A stretch of 64,000 bases of DNA from Moniliophthora roreri (GCA_001466705.2 LATX02000248.1:62001-126000), one strand, 5' to 3'. Shown: positions 20,451-32,526, numbered from the stretch's first letter. A program made the numbers and translations. The notes: generated from the sequence alone by a model not told the origin.

Positions 20451-22984
20451 TCACTTTGTACCTGCAAAGACCTTCTCTGACATATCAATCAGTTGACCCA
20501 ACCAAATTCCAGCCTCATTGGTGCTTGCAAGGTCCTCAACATAACAGTTCAGGAGTGTATATGGCTCAGCAGAATACTTGTCAGTGGTCGACTTGGGTAA
20601 TGCCTCCACTCGCTCGTATTCATCCTTCAATAAATAGCAAATCTCCATGGCGCAACCCATGGTAATGCTAAACTGTGTTGGGACCGAAGAGGAGTATTGA
20701 GTCTGAACATATTCGTTCCCTTGTAGAAACAGAATGCGATCAGTGAAATCGAATTCATCGACCGCAGGAAACAACCGGTAGAATGTGCGCATGCGGTTAC
20801 TAATGACGTCTTTGTCGAAGACGTCGTCCGCTGGGTGCATGACAAAGAGGAAGTACATGAGGATCCAAAATAGGGACTCGAGGTCATGAAGGAAGTTGTA
20901 TCGGACTGGAGACAGTGTGTTTGCAGTAGCATGTGAGCCCTTTTTGGCGAGATTGGCAACGAAGTTTTCACGCTCGTAGCGCCTTTTCTTCGCTGGCCGG
21001 GGACCGAAGAGGTACTTGCTGGTCTCTATTTCCAAGGCCATGAAGAACGGTGTTCCCTAGCCAAGCCAATCAGTCGATGAATAACTAGAAATTGAAGTCA
21101 TACGCACTGTTTTAACATCCTGCGGAGACTGAGAACTCTCACCGACCTTCTTGGCGTACTCGAGATCCGTAATTTTGCATCTTAGCTCTCCATCGACTTC
21201 GGAAACCAACAAATTACCAGTGCTGATGTCTCTGTGAACCATCCCAGCAGAAAACATAATCGATAGCCCTGAACAAGCATGAGAAGAAGCGTGTTTCACA
21301 ACGATTGGGACTCACCTGTGCTGGCTTGGCCAATACACAATAGTATTGTTCGTAGCTCACGGATATCTTCAAGCGGTTTCCCAGCATCTTCCATCAAGAT
21401 ACGATGATGAGCTTTGTTGCCGTAGTGCTCTCGAGCAAGCCTGAGCATCTCTCGCGTCTGAGCTCTATGCCCAGAGAGGACACTACCCTTTGGCGTCGAC
21501 ATCTGGGAGCCGCTTACATGTGATGGAGGACGCTTGTAGTCCGACATGGAGAGCTTCAGGCAGAACTGCTGCTTAGTACTAGGCAAAACGTTCCCACGAA
21601 GAAAGTTGGTGGAGTTGTCGTCGGAATCGCACGACTCGGTCATCGAAGGAACCTTTACGATTTCGCAATGTTCAATGGTGACGAAGTACTTCTCAAAGTC
21701 GGCAGGGTCGAGACCTTCGACAATGTGGACCTTGTTGATATTGTCTTTGATATCCTGTTGAATCTCGAGCTCCGTTTTCGCCCCTTCGGGAAGCCACAAG
21801 TCCTTTAGGACCAACGTAGGGCCAACCAATACCCCGTTCTCGACGCGTTGGACCCTAAACACACGATTGGCGCGGCCCAACAGAAACTTGGCTTTGTAGA
21901 CGCTGATAGGTTCCACGGTTTCATATTCGTACCCGTTAACTTTAAACCGATATCGCGTCTCGGGTTTGCCATTACGGCCTAGCGGCTCTTGGACTCTCCG
22001 AACTGTGGGATCAAAACCGAGCTCTGCGTTGCAGCTCGCGGATCCAAGGGCCATAACGAAATAAATTACATCTTTGATGTTCTATGGAAAACTCATATTA
22101 GAGAGAGTTCGCTACGAACGATAATCATTCCTACCTTTTGCAAGTCGAGCTTTTCCGTTACAAAGATATGAGATCTTGAGAAGAACCAGAATCTTGTATC
22201 GGTGTGCTCTATAGTCAAACCATACGAAAATCGACGAGTAGGATCTGATCCCATAAGATGGTTAACGTTGCCGACAAGTTTCGAGACGTTCTGTATAGTA
22301 TCAACTTGAATGAGTAACATATCAAACGAAGAATATAGAATCACTCACATCATTGCGGACTTTGTCGTTCACGAGTTTCTTGAATTCGCCTGTCACCACA
22401 ATGTCGCATTCATGGTTTGCCTTCCCTGCCTCGCCTCCAACAGCTGTGGTTTTAAGAAGCAACGCATTGATATCAGCCTTGTAGCCTCCATTATCACCCT
22501 CAGACTTGGAAGCTTTCGTAGGTGTGCTGCAGAACGTGATGAGCGGAGATTTACCAGTCACTTCCTCGGTACGCTCGAGGACCTTGTTGAATTTCCCAGC
22601 TAGCGGTTTGTAAAGCGTGTCCTCGTCTGTTGGGGTTTGACCCGTAGAATTCCCCTGTTCCTGTTCTTCCTGCACAGCGTCGAGAGCTGGCGTCCCTTGG
22701 CCTTTACCAGCCTGCCCAACTCCGCTCTGCGCACCCTTACCCTTCCGCTTCAACTTTTCAAATTCCAACCCAGTCCACCCTTTATCTGACAGCTCCTGAT
22801 CCTCCTCGAGTGCATCATATACTTCGGCGAGCTTTGTGTCCTCTACGTGTGGCAGTACGGCGGCCTTGAACCACTGAAATGATACCTCTGGAATACTGGG
22901 ATCAAGGTCTTGGATGATCTGCTTCCTCGCTTTCTGATGACTGATACTTGCAACTTCTGATTCAACTGCCGGTGAGCTAGACAT
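20451..22984 (-). CDS. FunK1 fungal-type protein kinase, copy A (C-terminally truncated)
   Basis: Five exons on the minus strand from ATG 22984 (MSSSPAVESEVASISHQ). Exon 3 holds the N-lobe with a candidate ATP-binding Lys (TLVLKDLWLPEG). Exon 4 has the catalytic loop GMVHRDISTGNLL and, in place of DFG, TDLEYAKK. Exon 5 opens GTPFFMALEIE and has NFLHDLESLFWILMYFL. This combination (HRDIS.GN, DLE, HDLESLF) marks the FunK1 family expanded in mushrooms; targets are unknown. Exons 1-4 are nearly identical to copy B. The frame ends at TGA 20451-20453. Downstream sequence still matches the basic tail found in B, C and D (ending KRSRQG), with CG replaced by TG or CA, so the stop looks like a decayed CGA Arg codon. 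The protein probably still contains the full kinase fold. Confidence 0.88.
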
Positions 22985-23528
22985 CGTGGATGAAAATCAG
23001 AGGATGAACTGATTTCATGATAAAGTACATACCATGATATTCAAGCGCAGCAAGCCGCAGCAACGTGTAGGAATTGGATAAAGAGAGAAAGGACAATAAT
23101 CGTGGACGAGTCAAGGTGAATTGCCGCATTAAGGCATCAACTTTTTCAACGTGCGCGATTGTCGACTTGTTCATGTCCCGAAATCTCCGTGCTGATGCCT
23201 TCCCTTCTTCCCTCAGTACCCAGTCTTTGCCCATCGAGTTCGAATTTCTGTTATCTCTTTCGTGCAGAAAGGTGTATCTAAGAATTCTTACCTGAATAGG
23301 CCGTGCGAGGACGCTGTGCAATTTGGCACTCAAGTAATTGACTCATAATCTGGCATTGTTCTCGCGATCGTGTAGAAAATTTCCAGGGGTGCTTACCCGT
23401 CTTATATAGTACAATGTTCGCTCAGATACCAAACAACATCCAACTCCGGTGTATCTTGATGCTCGATTTGGGTATATATACATAGTCATAAAATCATAAA
23501 ATGCGTCCGATACATTCCCTTTGAGACT
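22985..23528. other. 5' flank of kinase A with a conserved upstream open frame
   Basis: A 118-codon open frame without a good ATG runs on the minus strand from 23333 to 22977 and overlaps the kinase start (GATGTCTAG holds both the ATG and the TAG). The same frame is preserved upstream of copy B. It contains GKDWVLREEGKASARRFRDM. It may be an upstream ORF, part of an alternative 5' exon, or simply recently duplicated DNA. Confidence 0.45.
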
Positions 23529-25276
23529 TCAAACTTCCTCAACGTCCACCAGCGCAGCACTCTGTTCTGTGTTCCTGGGTGGCTTCGCACCCTCTTGCAC
23601 CTGATTTGAAGGCCCTTCAATTACTGGTTGCTGAGCCTGCGGTGGGAACCATGCGTTCAAACATCTCGTCCTTTTCAAGTTTTCCACGTCGATGTGTATG
23701 ATATCCCGGATGTACATGTCGAGTTCCAGGTCATTGTCGTCGTAGCCTATCGTGTTGGATAAGTTACAGGCGTAAATAAGACAGAAAAGATGGAACTTAC
23801 CAAAAGGTTGTTCAATTTCTTCCCCAGCAGCGAGGAATCCGAGGTAGATGAACGAGGCGATGGATACGCCTGGAATGGTGTACCACCCAAACTCATTGAC
23901 GAGTTGGAATGGAAGGAAGAAGAGGTATAGCCAAACTGTGTGTCGAATATGCACTGCGTACACGCTGTCAAGCAAAAACGTCAGTCGTCATGTTCACAAA
24001 ACATCACAAGCAACCTACAAAGGCAATGGCGTCGTCAAAATCTTCTCGAGTGTGCTCAAGGAGTCTTCCATAGCCGCAATAGAACCAATCAACGAGCCCA
24101 AGCTCGTCCCTGGGACATTGCCTCGTTCTTCGAGAACACTACACCACTCAGACAGGCAGCGTAGAATTTCAAGCGGTAGGTTTTCCTTTGGCTGAAGACG
24201 ATGCTTGCCTCCTCCGACTCCGGCGTGTTTAACGCCGTGACCGATATATTTGCCAGTGCCAGTTTCTCCGCCTGCACCAGGGCGTCGCCGAAGCAATTTT
24301 CCCGCAGAGTTGAACATGCCAGCGAACGGGATGAGGTTGCCGGACACCCGACCGAATACTGTACGGATGTTTTTCGAAGGGGTCTGTGATGGTGCTAAGT
24401 CGTGGCTGAGGGACGAAGCTGACGAGGATCGACGTCGAAGAAATGTCCCGTACGTGTTTATCGGGGGTATGACAGGGTCTGAGTCGGTGGAGTTGGAAGG
24501 GGCGGGAGTTCCCGGATTTGACGCTATTCGGTGCGCAAGTCGGTTAGGTGGTGGTGAAGCAAGGGCGGTAGTTGTCACGCGGGCTTGCTTGGTGTGTGTA
24601 TGAGCATGTAGAGGTCTGACGAGGTCGTACAAGTCTTCAAAGTAGATTCCAACTTCACCTAGAGCAGCGTAAGACGACGAGGCCGATTTCATGAGAAATG
24701 ATCGAGCGTACCTCGCAGATGATGCTTCAGCGAAACAGCAAAGCCTTCTACCAGGTCCAGCGCCATTCTCTTCTCTGCCATTACCTTTGCCAACTCTTCC
24801 GTGCTAGGATGCTCATTTTCGGACTTTGCTTTCAGTCTCGGCGGTACGTGAAACCAGATGAGCCTTCCCATCGTTCTCGCATTCCGAATGACATCAGACC
24901 AAGCGGTCCGACCCATCCAGTATCTGTCATATCTAAGACTTTTGTCGGTATCTTTGATAAAGTTGCAAAGATTGCACACGACTCACCCACTCATTGCCCG
25001 ATATGAAATCACGAAACCGATTACTACTCCGAGCACTGTCAACATCACACTTGGAATCGCCAGTTCATCCAAGTGCTCGTGTATCCTGAGAAATACAATT
25101 ATTGCTGCGAAAACCGTGTGCAGAAGAACAGCAGGCCATATTCGCCAGATGACGGATCCACGGCCAAAGGTATAGGTGAGAAGGGTGAAGCCAGGTTCGG
25201 CGGTGAAGGACGGCGGTTTGACGGCTGGAAGAAGAGTATGATGACCGGTGAAGGACCTTTTAGCTTTCAGTGGCAT
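23529..25276 (-). CDS. Bestrophin-family (UPF0187) membrane anion channel
   Basis: Five or so exons on the minus strand from ATG 25276 (MPLKAKRSFTGHHTLLPAVK). Exon 1 has the first membrane helices (WPAVLLHTVFAAIIVFL; PSVMLTVLGVVIGFVISYR) and ends YRAMSG, continuing YDRYWMGRTAWSDVIRNAR, the hallmark N-terminal motif of the family. A long, Ser-rich, poorly conserved loop (PPINTYGTFLRRRSSSAS) follows. The C-terminal exons hold WLYLFFLPFQLVNEFGWYTI, then FIYLGFLAAGEEIEQPFG and YDDNDLELDMYIRDI; this E-I-x-x-P-F-G-Y-D-D-N-D-L is the bestrophin Ca-clasp-like signature. The end is VDVEEV with stop at 23529-23531. Fungal members are probably chloride or anion channels, but localisation and ion are not established by the sequence. 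Confidence 0.9.
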
Positions 25277-26406
25277 CGTCAGTAGAGAGCGTAGAGAAGA
25301 AAGAGTGACGGGACAACCGAACTAGAAATGGGGGTAGGTGCTGGCACCAATGGTTGACATTTGCCCTTGTAGGCGCCCACCTGTCATAATCATTGACTCC
25401 GAGATACTGTAAGCCGGAGCCTGCGGAGGACAAGTTCTGCGTGAATGGCAGATGAGACGCGCACCTGACAAGGTCGACGCGTCTTGCTTTCATGCACCCA
25501 ACATCTGCCACGTCACTCCGCCTTCACTCGAAGATTTTCGACCCCTCCCACCACTCCCTTGTGTATTTGGGCATTCCAGTTGGTCCTGATCTCGGATATT
25601 CACATACTCGGTTGGCCTGGGCCCCATTCGGGGTTCCTGCGGTGGGTTTTGGGTCCTTTCGTCCTCCTAGGTAGGTTTCCATCCGCCACCGCTCTCCCAG
25701 GCCAGCCTCCGGCACACACTGTTTCAGATGAAGATTGTCCTTATTGATAACCTTTACCTAGGACAATCTTCATAGCTTTATCATCCGCTCATCGTGAATC
25801 GAGTAGAACTTATCAGGACCACCGTCATCTTGTAGCTTGCTGTAATTGAAGTACCTCAGAGTCTTCAAGATTCATATGCTCTTGGACCGATTTTTCCGCT
25901 GATATTTGTTGCTAGTTATTTCACCGTCGCCATTCCTTAATTCTCCGCTGGCTTCTCCCCGAGATAACAGTAATATATGATCAAGAGTCAGGGAACAAAG
26001 GTTCTTCAATTGCGGTTTTTCGGACAAGCTGATGCCAATCATAGGGTACGCGGCCATTAGATCAAATGAACACAGGGGTATTAATGCTCGCAGCCTGATT
26101 CATCTGTCAGGCTGTTTAACCGGCCTTCGATAAGGTTAGACAATGCCTAGGAATTCTTGCATCAACCCAGAGGTACGTTGCATTGATGTTCTATTCAGAG
26201 GATTTAGTTCACTATGTACATCCCGGATAAATAGCAACCGAATCCCATCCATGAAGTCCAAACTGGCACCACGAAATCAGAACGAAACAATCTAGAAATC
26301 ACCTCATTGTAGACGCAGTGTAGCACGGGAGCCGGGCCCAGGTGCCGTTTCCTTCCTGCCCCTTATAATGAATCGCTTTTTCAGACCAATTCGATCCAAA
26401 CCCATC
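25277..26406. other. Divergent promoter region between channel and methyltransferase
   Basis: About 1.1 kb shared by the bestrophin gene (minus) and methyltransferase 1 (plus). It contains the perfect inverted repeat listed separately. No gene recognised. Confidence 0.45.
25728..25773. repeat. Perfect 14-bp inverted repeat
   Basis: ATGAAGATTGTCCT (25728-25741) and AGGACAATCTTCAT (25760-25773) are exact complements with an 18-base loop. It lies in the divergent promoter and may be a hairpin or a paired binding site. Confidence 0.85.
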
Positions 26407-28083
26407 ATGGGCAGTACCCACCTCCTGGCCCTCACATCCCTTATCACCTCTGCTGTTGAAGACCTCATTTCGTCTCAGCACCCAATTCCTCCGCTCAACT
26501 CGGTCGACCCAACACCCTTCGACGCGACTGGTCCTGAATTATTGTCCTCGAACGTCACTCGAGCGATTGCAACCATAGAAGCTGCGTGCACGCAGCTCAT
26601 ATGTACCGTATCCAATCCCGGGAGCGTCTTGTTGACCAAGTCGCTTGCTCACGAAGAGTCTGCGTGTCTCTCGCTTGTCGTTGAAACAAAAGTTGCGGAC
26701 TTCCTGGTCGATAAACCTGAAGGAGTGAATGTAGAAGAATTGGCAAAGAACACTGGTATCAAAGATGCGGGAAAGTTAGGGAGGATCATGAGACTGTTGG
26801 CGACGAGGCACGTTTTTCGCGAAGGTGAGTCTGCAGGGCATCTTCATTTGGCCTTGAGACTGATGATGCCCGTGGTGGATAGTCAAACCGGGAGTATTTG
26901 CGAACAACAGGTTGAGTGCAAAACTCGTTTCTAATAATCCGACATCTGATATTGTGTCATTGCTGTATGTTGACTCTTCATGGACAAATAAACTTCCACT
27001 GACATCTGTTAGGACCGGTGAATCTCTACTTGCGTCAGCACATCTTGGCGAGACCCTCGCCACCACCTACGAAGGACCAGAAATACCATTTGAGCGTGCT
27101 ACAGGCCACGCGTTCTTTGACTACTACAAAACGGTGCATTAGCTCATATCGTTTATAACCCAGACTGCTAAACTTAGTGCTTGTTTCAGGAAAAAGGAAA
27201 GAAACAAGGTGCACGCTTCCCTCGAGCAATGATTGGCTGGGGAGATATCACTGGGAAGGGATTCTTACAGAAAGGTATGTTATTCTGCTTTCCCGTGGTC
27301 GGTCGGTGTTGCCTCAAACCGTGATAGTTTACCCGTGGACTTCTTTGCCGCTGGATACGACTGTCTGCGACATTGGAGGCGGAAACGGCCATGTGACAAT
27401 GGGTCTGATGCGCGCGCATCCGCACCTTAAAGTCGTTCTGCAAGACCAACCCCAGGTCATTGAGCAGGCCAAATCGTTTTGGAAAGAACATCATCCTGAG
27501 GCGTTAGAGGCGCAGAGGATAGAATATGTTCCATTCGACTTCTTCAAAGATGCAGCGGCTGAAGGGTGTGATGTGTACTACGTGCGTACATCCTCGTTCT
27601 TTTCCATGCCACGTATCTAACACTATGGACATCTAGATTCGTTCTGTCCTGTGCGTTATTCCTAGTTTCTCCGTTTAGTGTCTATCTGACTCACCACCGC
27701 AGACGTGACTGGCCCGACGAAGAATCACTGCGTATCCTCGAAAATGTTCGCAAAGCCATGTCTCCAAACAGCCGTTTGATCATCCACGATACCGTGCTCC
27801 GTCCGTCGACAAGTGGTTCAGCTCCCTCTCCATTGCTATCCAATTGGGGAGCAGCAAAGGCACGAACATACGAGATGGACTTGATCATGATGAACCTGCT
27901 GGGCGCTAAAGCAAGAACACTTGATGAATTCAAGGCGCTGTGGTGAGTGAATTGGTCAAGCATTGGTAGTCGTGATCTTGACTGAAACTGACTCGACACG
28001 ATCGCAGTGAAAAGGCGAATTTGAAATATGAAAGAATGTACGAAGCAGGCGAAACGGATTTGGTAGAATTCATTCTGGTTTGA
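26407..28083 (+). CDS. SAM-dependent O-methyltransferase 1 (plant COMT-like fold)
   Basis: Class I methyltransferase of the O-methyltransferase family 2 type. The start at 26407 (MGSTHLLALTSLI) was preferred over ATG 26368 because it aligns with the start of the paralogue at 41054. Exon 1 is the helical dimerisation region (AACTQLICTVSNPGSVLL; VADFLVDKPEGVNVEELAKN; LGRIMRLLATRHVFREG). Later exons give NNRLSAKLVSNNP, FERATGHAFFDYYK, the SAM motif TTVCDIGGGNGHVTMGLM, then HLKVVLQDQPQVIEQAK and PFDFFKDAAAEGCDVYYVRS. The last exons hold LILHD-type IIHDTVLRP, NWGAAKARTYEMDLIMM and DLVEFILV with TGA at 28081-28083. Substrate is unknown; relatives methylate small phenolic or polyketide hydroxyls. 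It is a paralogue of 39234-41054. Confidence 0.85.
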
Positions 28084-28564
28084 CAGGCTGTAATCTGTTG
28101 CTTGCCGTGTTGTAACTCCTTTCATTCAGTAAACGTCGCGTTTCACCCGCTTGGTCCGGTGTCCAAATGTGTCTGTTCCGCCTTGATTCTGGCTGGCTAT
28201 TACTAACTCCCGACGCGTGTTCAATAGACTCATGCAATGTAAATCCGACAATAGGGAGGAAGACTCTTACACTATCCCGTTGCCACCCATCCTTCAACGA
28301 AGAACAAATCCAAGCAGACTGCGAGCCTAGCTTCGTCAACAACGCTCTCCGGTCTGACTGATACTCGTGCTGGATTGTGACTTTGGCTTGCAAGACCTGT
28401 TTCCCGCCCTGTTGTGCGGGGTATATTCTGTTCAGATTGCCATGAGGACCTCCATACTTGCTCTGATTATGGAGTTACGGCAAATACATTTTAGGCTCGT
28501 CAACGGCACTGCACTAGTCCTTTTCCATTCTTAATCTTTGCTCCCAACCATCATCGCCATCTCT
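28084..28564. other. Intergenic
   Basis: 3' end of methyltransferase 1 and upstream region of the small membrane protein. Nothing recognised. Confidence 0.4.
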
Positions 28565-29025
28565 ATGCCTCCGTTCTCCTTTATCGCCTCTGCCATTCTC
28601 TCCCTTTTGATGTGGCCGTTCAACGCCGACCTTGAAGTCGATAGGAACAAATTGTTCATCGATACCGAAAGCTGTCAAGATTGGCGACAGTATGCTTCAA
28701 TATCATGTCCCACTGTTCGCTGATGCTGACTCGAGAAACCAGGTGTATGGCTCAGCTCTCGGGTGTAGAGATTACAGTATGCGTCGTGCTCTCATTCTTG
28801 TGTGGTGAGTCTCTCGCAGTAACGTCGAGCTGAACCTCACTAACGCCACTGCCTCTCACAGTAACTCAGTTCGTTACCTTCCTTTTTGTTTGGAAATATC
28901 GCCAAAGGACGCCTCCTATTTTCTCCAACGGGTTGGTACCTTCTGCGTGGGTACCGTCTGACCTTGAGTCCGAGGCGCTGAGTCATGAGAAGGACTCGGT
29001 GTTCCATTCTCCGAGTCGTACGTAG
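28565..29025 (+). CDS. Small membrane protein, unknown
   Basis: Three exons join cleanly. The ATG at 28565 opens MPPFSFIASAILSLLMWPFN, a signal-anchor-like start. Exon 1 ends at a GTATGC donor after CQDWR. Exon 2 (from TGT ATG GCT after AACCAG) encodes MAQLSGVEITVCVVLSFLC. Exon 3 encodes TQFVTFLFVWKYRQRTPPI, then a polar tail ending HSPSRT with TAG at 29023-29025. The product has about 115 residues, one or two membrane helices and a short polar C-terminus. I do not recognise the family. Support comes from consistent splice sites and the continuous hydrophobic segment across the second junction. Confidence 0.5.
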
Positions 29026-29884
29026 CCCTCAACCTTCCTTCTTAATGAAACTCAGCTCATCATCGCTCGGCTTAGGATCTGCCTAGGTCATTCTCTTCAC
29101 CGCTTCGTGTGCTTCCTTCTCGAATGTCCTCGGCTTCAGAACCCCTATGCTATAACTCTTTCTACTACTTCCGACGAACGAATGCGAATCGTACACACTA
29201 CTCTCGGTTCAGCATGTCTATACTACGTGTTACATCACATGAAAACTAGTCCACATAGTACACGATTTTGTGTATCCTTGCGAATCTTCCAAAAAGTATT
29301 GCAAATTAGGTGAGTGTAGGGAAATCGAGTCTTCAATGGATGCATATCCGACAAGCGAGAATTTCGGGGCATCAAGTCAACAATCCCACACGTCGAAAGA
29401 ATTTTGGGAGAAGTTGGTGTTGGTACCTTAATTAGCCATTCCATCTTGGCTCGATCTGATACACGAGCACTCCATGAGGCTTGTTGAAGAAGTTCTACAC
29501 CCCGAGAACAATGGCAGATAATGAGTCAGTAGTACTTGAGTGCCAAATTGCACAGCGTCCTCGCACCGTCTATTCAGGTAGGAATTCTCAGATACACCTT
29601 TCTGCACGAAAGAGGTAACAGAAATTCGAACTCGATGGGCAAAGACTGGGTACTGAGGGAAGAAGGGAAGGCATCAGCACGGAGATTTCGGGACATGAAC
29701 AAGTCGACAATCGCGCACGTTGAAAAAGTTGATGCCTTAATGCGGCAATTCACCTTGACTCGTCCACGATTATTGTTCTTTCTCTCTCTATCCAATTCCT
29801 ACACGTTGCTGCGGCTTGCTGGGCTTAAATATCATGGTATGTACTTTATCGTGAAATCAGTTCATCCTCTGATTTTCATCCACG
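29026..29884. other. Intergenic with duplicated 5' flank of kinase B
   Basis: From about 29456 the sequence matches the upstream regions of kinases A and D (CTGATACACGAGCACT, TTCTACACC). It includes the same 118-codon upstream frame (29536-29892) seen before kinase A, so the duplicated unit begins well upstream of the start codon. 29026-29455 holds nothing clear. Confidence 0.5.
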
Positions 29885-32526
29885 ATGTCTAGCTCACCGG
29901 CAGTTGAATCAGAAGTTGCAAGTATCAGTCATCAGAAAGCAAGGAAGCAGAACATCCAAGACCTTGGTCCCAGCGTTCCAGAGGTATCATTTCAGTGGTT
30001 CAAGGCCGCCGTACTGCCACACGTAGAGGACACAAAGCTCGCCGAAGTATATGATGCACTCGAGGAGGATCAGGAGCTGTCAGATGAAGGGTGGACTGGG
30101 TTGGAATTTGAAAAGTTGAAGCGGAAGGGTAAGGGTGCGCAGAGCGGAGTTGGGCAGGCTGGTAAAGGCCAAGGGACGCCAGCTCTCGACGCTGTGCAGG
30201 AAGAACAGGAACAGGGGAATTCTACGGGTCAAACCCCAACAGACGAGGACACGCTTTACAAACCGCTAGCTGGAAAATTCAACAAGGTCCTCGAGCGTAC
30301 CGAGGAAGTGACTGGTAAATCTCCGCTCATCACGTTCTGCAGCACACCTACGAAAGCTTCCAAGTCTGAGGGTGATAATGGAGGCTACAAGGCTGATATC
30401 AATGCGTTGCTTCTTAAAACCACAGCTGTTGGAGGCGAGGCAGGGAAGGCAAACCATGAATGCGACATTGTGGTGACAGGCGAATTCAAGAAACTCGTGA
30501 ACGACAAAGTCCGCAATGATGTGAGTGATTCTATATTCTTCGTTTGATATGTTACTCATTCAAGTTGATACTATACAGAACGTCTCGAAACTTGTCGGCA
30601 ACGTTAACCATCTTATGGGATCAGATCCTACTCGTCGATTTTCGTATGGTTTGACTATAGAGCACACCGATACAAGATTCTGGTTCTTCTCAAGATCTCA
30701 TATCTTTGTAACGGAAAAGCTCGACTTGCAAAAGGTAGGAATGATTATCGTTCGTAGCGAACTCTCTCTAATATGAGTTTTCCATAGAACATCAAAGATG
30801 TAATTTATTTCGTTATGGCCCTTGGATCCGCGAGCTGCAACGCAGAGCTCGGCTTTGATCCCACAGTTCGGAGAGTCCAAGAGCCGCTAGGCCGTTATGG
30901 CAAGCCCGAAACGCGATATCGGTTCAAGGTTAGCGGATACGAATATGAAACCGTGGAACCTATCAGCGTCTACAAAGCCAAGTTTCTGTTGGGCCGCGCC
31001 AATCGTGTGTTCAAGGTCCAACGCGTCGAAAACGGGGTACTGGTCGGCCCTACATTGGTCCTAAAGGACTTGTGGCTTCCCGAAGGGGCGAAAACGGAGC
31101 TCGAGATCCAACAGGATATCAAGAACAACATCAACAAGGTCCACATTGTCGAAGGTCTCGACCCTGCCGACTTTGAGAAGTACTTCGTCACCATTGAACA
31201 TTGCGAAATCGTAAAGGTTCCTTCGATGACCGAGTCATGCGACTCCGACGACAACTCCACGAACTTTCTTCGAGGGAATGTCTTGCCTAGCGCTAAGAAG
31301 CATTTCTGCCTGAAGCTCTCCATGTCGGACTACAAGCGTCCTCCATCACATGTAAGCGGCTCCCAGATGTCGACGCCAAAGGGTAGTGTCCTCTCTGGGC
31401 ATAGAGCTCAGACGCGAGAGATGCTCAGGCTTGCTCGAGAGCACTACGGCAACAAAGCTCATCATCGTATCTTGATGGAAGATGCTGGGAAACCGCTTGA
31501 AGATATCCGTGAGCTGCGAACAATACTGTTGTGTATTGGACAAGCCAGCACAGGCGAGTTCCATTTTTTGTGACACACGCATCTTCTCATTGTTGATCAG
31601 GGCTATCAATTATGTTTTCTGCTGGTATGGTCCACAGAGACATTAGCACTGGTAATTTGTTGGTTTCCGAGGTCGATGGAGAGCTAAGATGCAAAATCAC
31701 CGACCTCGAGTACGCCAAGAAGGTCGGTGAGAGTTCTCGGTCTCCGCAGGATGTTAAAACAGTACGTATGACTTCAACTTCGAGTTACTTATGGACTGAT
31801 GGGCTTGACTAGGGAACACCCTTCTTCATGGCTTTGGAAATAGAGGCCGGAAATTATCTTTTCTCCTCTCAAAAGGAGACGTTTCCTGAGTCCGAAATCC
31901 TACTCGACCCTAGCAATTTACTCAGATCCGTCCTAGCAAACGAAAGCACTCGCGATAAAACAGACACACCATCTCTCGTCCGATATAACTACCTTCACGA
32001 TCTCGAGTCCCTATTTTGGATCCTCATGTACTTCCTCTTCATCATGCACCCAGAGGACGACGAGCTCGATGAGGCAATCATTTCTCACCGCATGCGCAAA
32101 TTCAGGAAGCTGTTTCCTTCATCCCTTGGTTTCGAGGATTTCCCTTACAACGGTGCTCGCATCGAGTTTCTGAGGGGCAACGCAGGTGTTCAGTTGGAGT
32201 TTGCATCTTCCGTCCCAGAGCGATTCCGCGTCACCCTACAATTTGCCACCTTTATTGCCAAATTCTTGAAGAAAGAATACGAGCGAGTAGAGGCATCGTC
32301 CCAGCTAACTACCGACAAATACTCCTCTGAACCATATAAACTCCTCCACTCCTATCTCGATGTCCTTGCAAGCGCGAAGGAGGGAGTTTGGCTGGGTAAG
32401 GTGGTCGAAATTCCGGAGAAACTTGTCGGAGGTACAAATGGGAGTGAGCAATCCACGGCTAATGCAAAGCGAAAAGCCGAAGAGCTTTTGTCCATCAAAG
32501 AAGGGAAGCGCAGTAGACAAGGCTGA
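29885..32526 (+). CDS. FunK1 fungal-type protein kinase, copy B
   Basis: Full-length family member of about 810 residues. Exons: 29885-30520, 30579-30734, 30788-31553, 31601-31761 and 31813-32526. Exon 1 is a charged N-terminal region (DTKLAEVYDALEEDQELSDE). Exon 3 holds the N-lobe with TLVLKDLW. Exon 4 holds GMVHRDISTGNLL and ITDLEYAKK. Exon 5 holds GTPFFMALEIEAG, NYLHDLESLFWILMYFL and a basic tail KRKAEELLSIKEGKRSRQG that could be a nuclear localisation signal. Intron 3 starts with GC (CACAG|GCGAGT) where copies A, C and D have GT. Exons 1-4 are almost identical to copy A, while exon 5 differs greatly. It is the first of three tandem genes. Kinase activity is plausible (Lys and HRD present), though DLE replaces DFG. 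Confidence 0.9.

Noticed and set aside
22977..23333. Separate 118-residue protein upstream of kinase A
   Set aside because: It opens at a TTG, not an ATG, and is conserved only in the recent duplicate; kept as a possible upstream frame rather than a gene.
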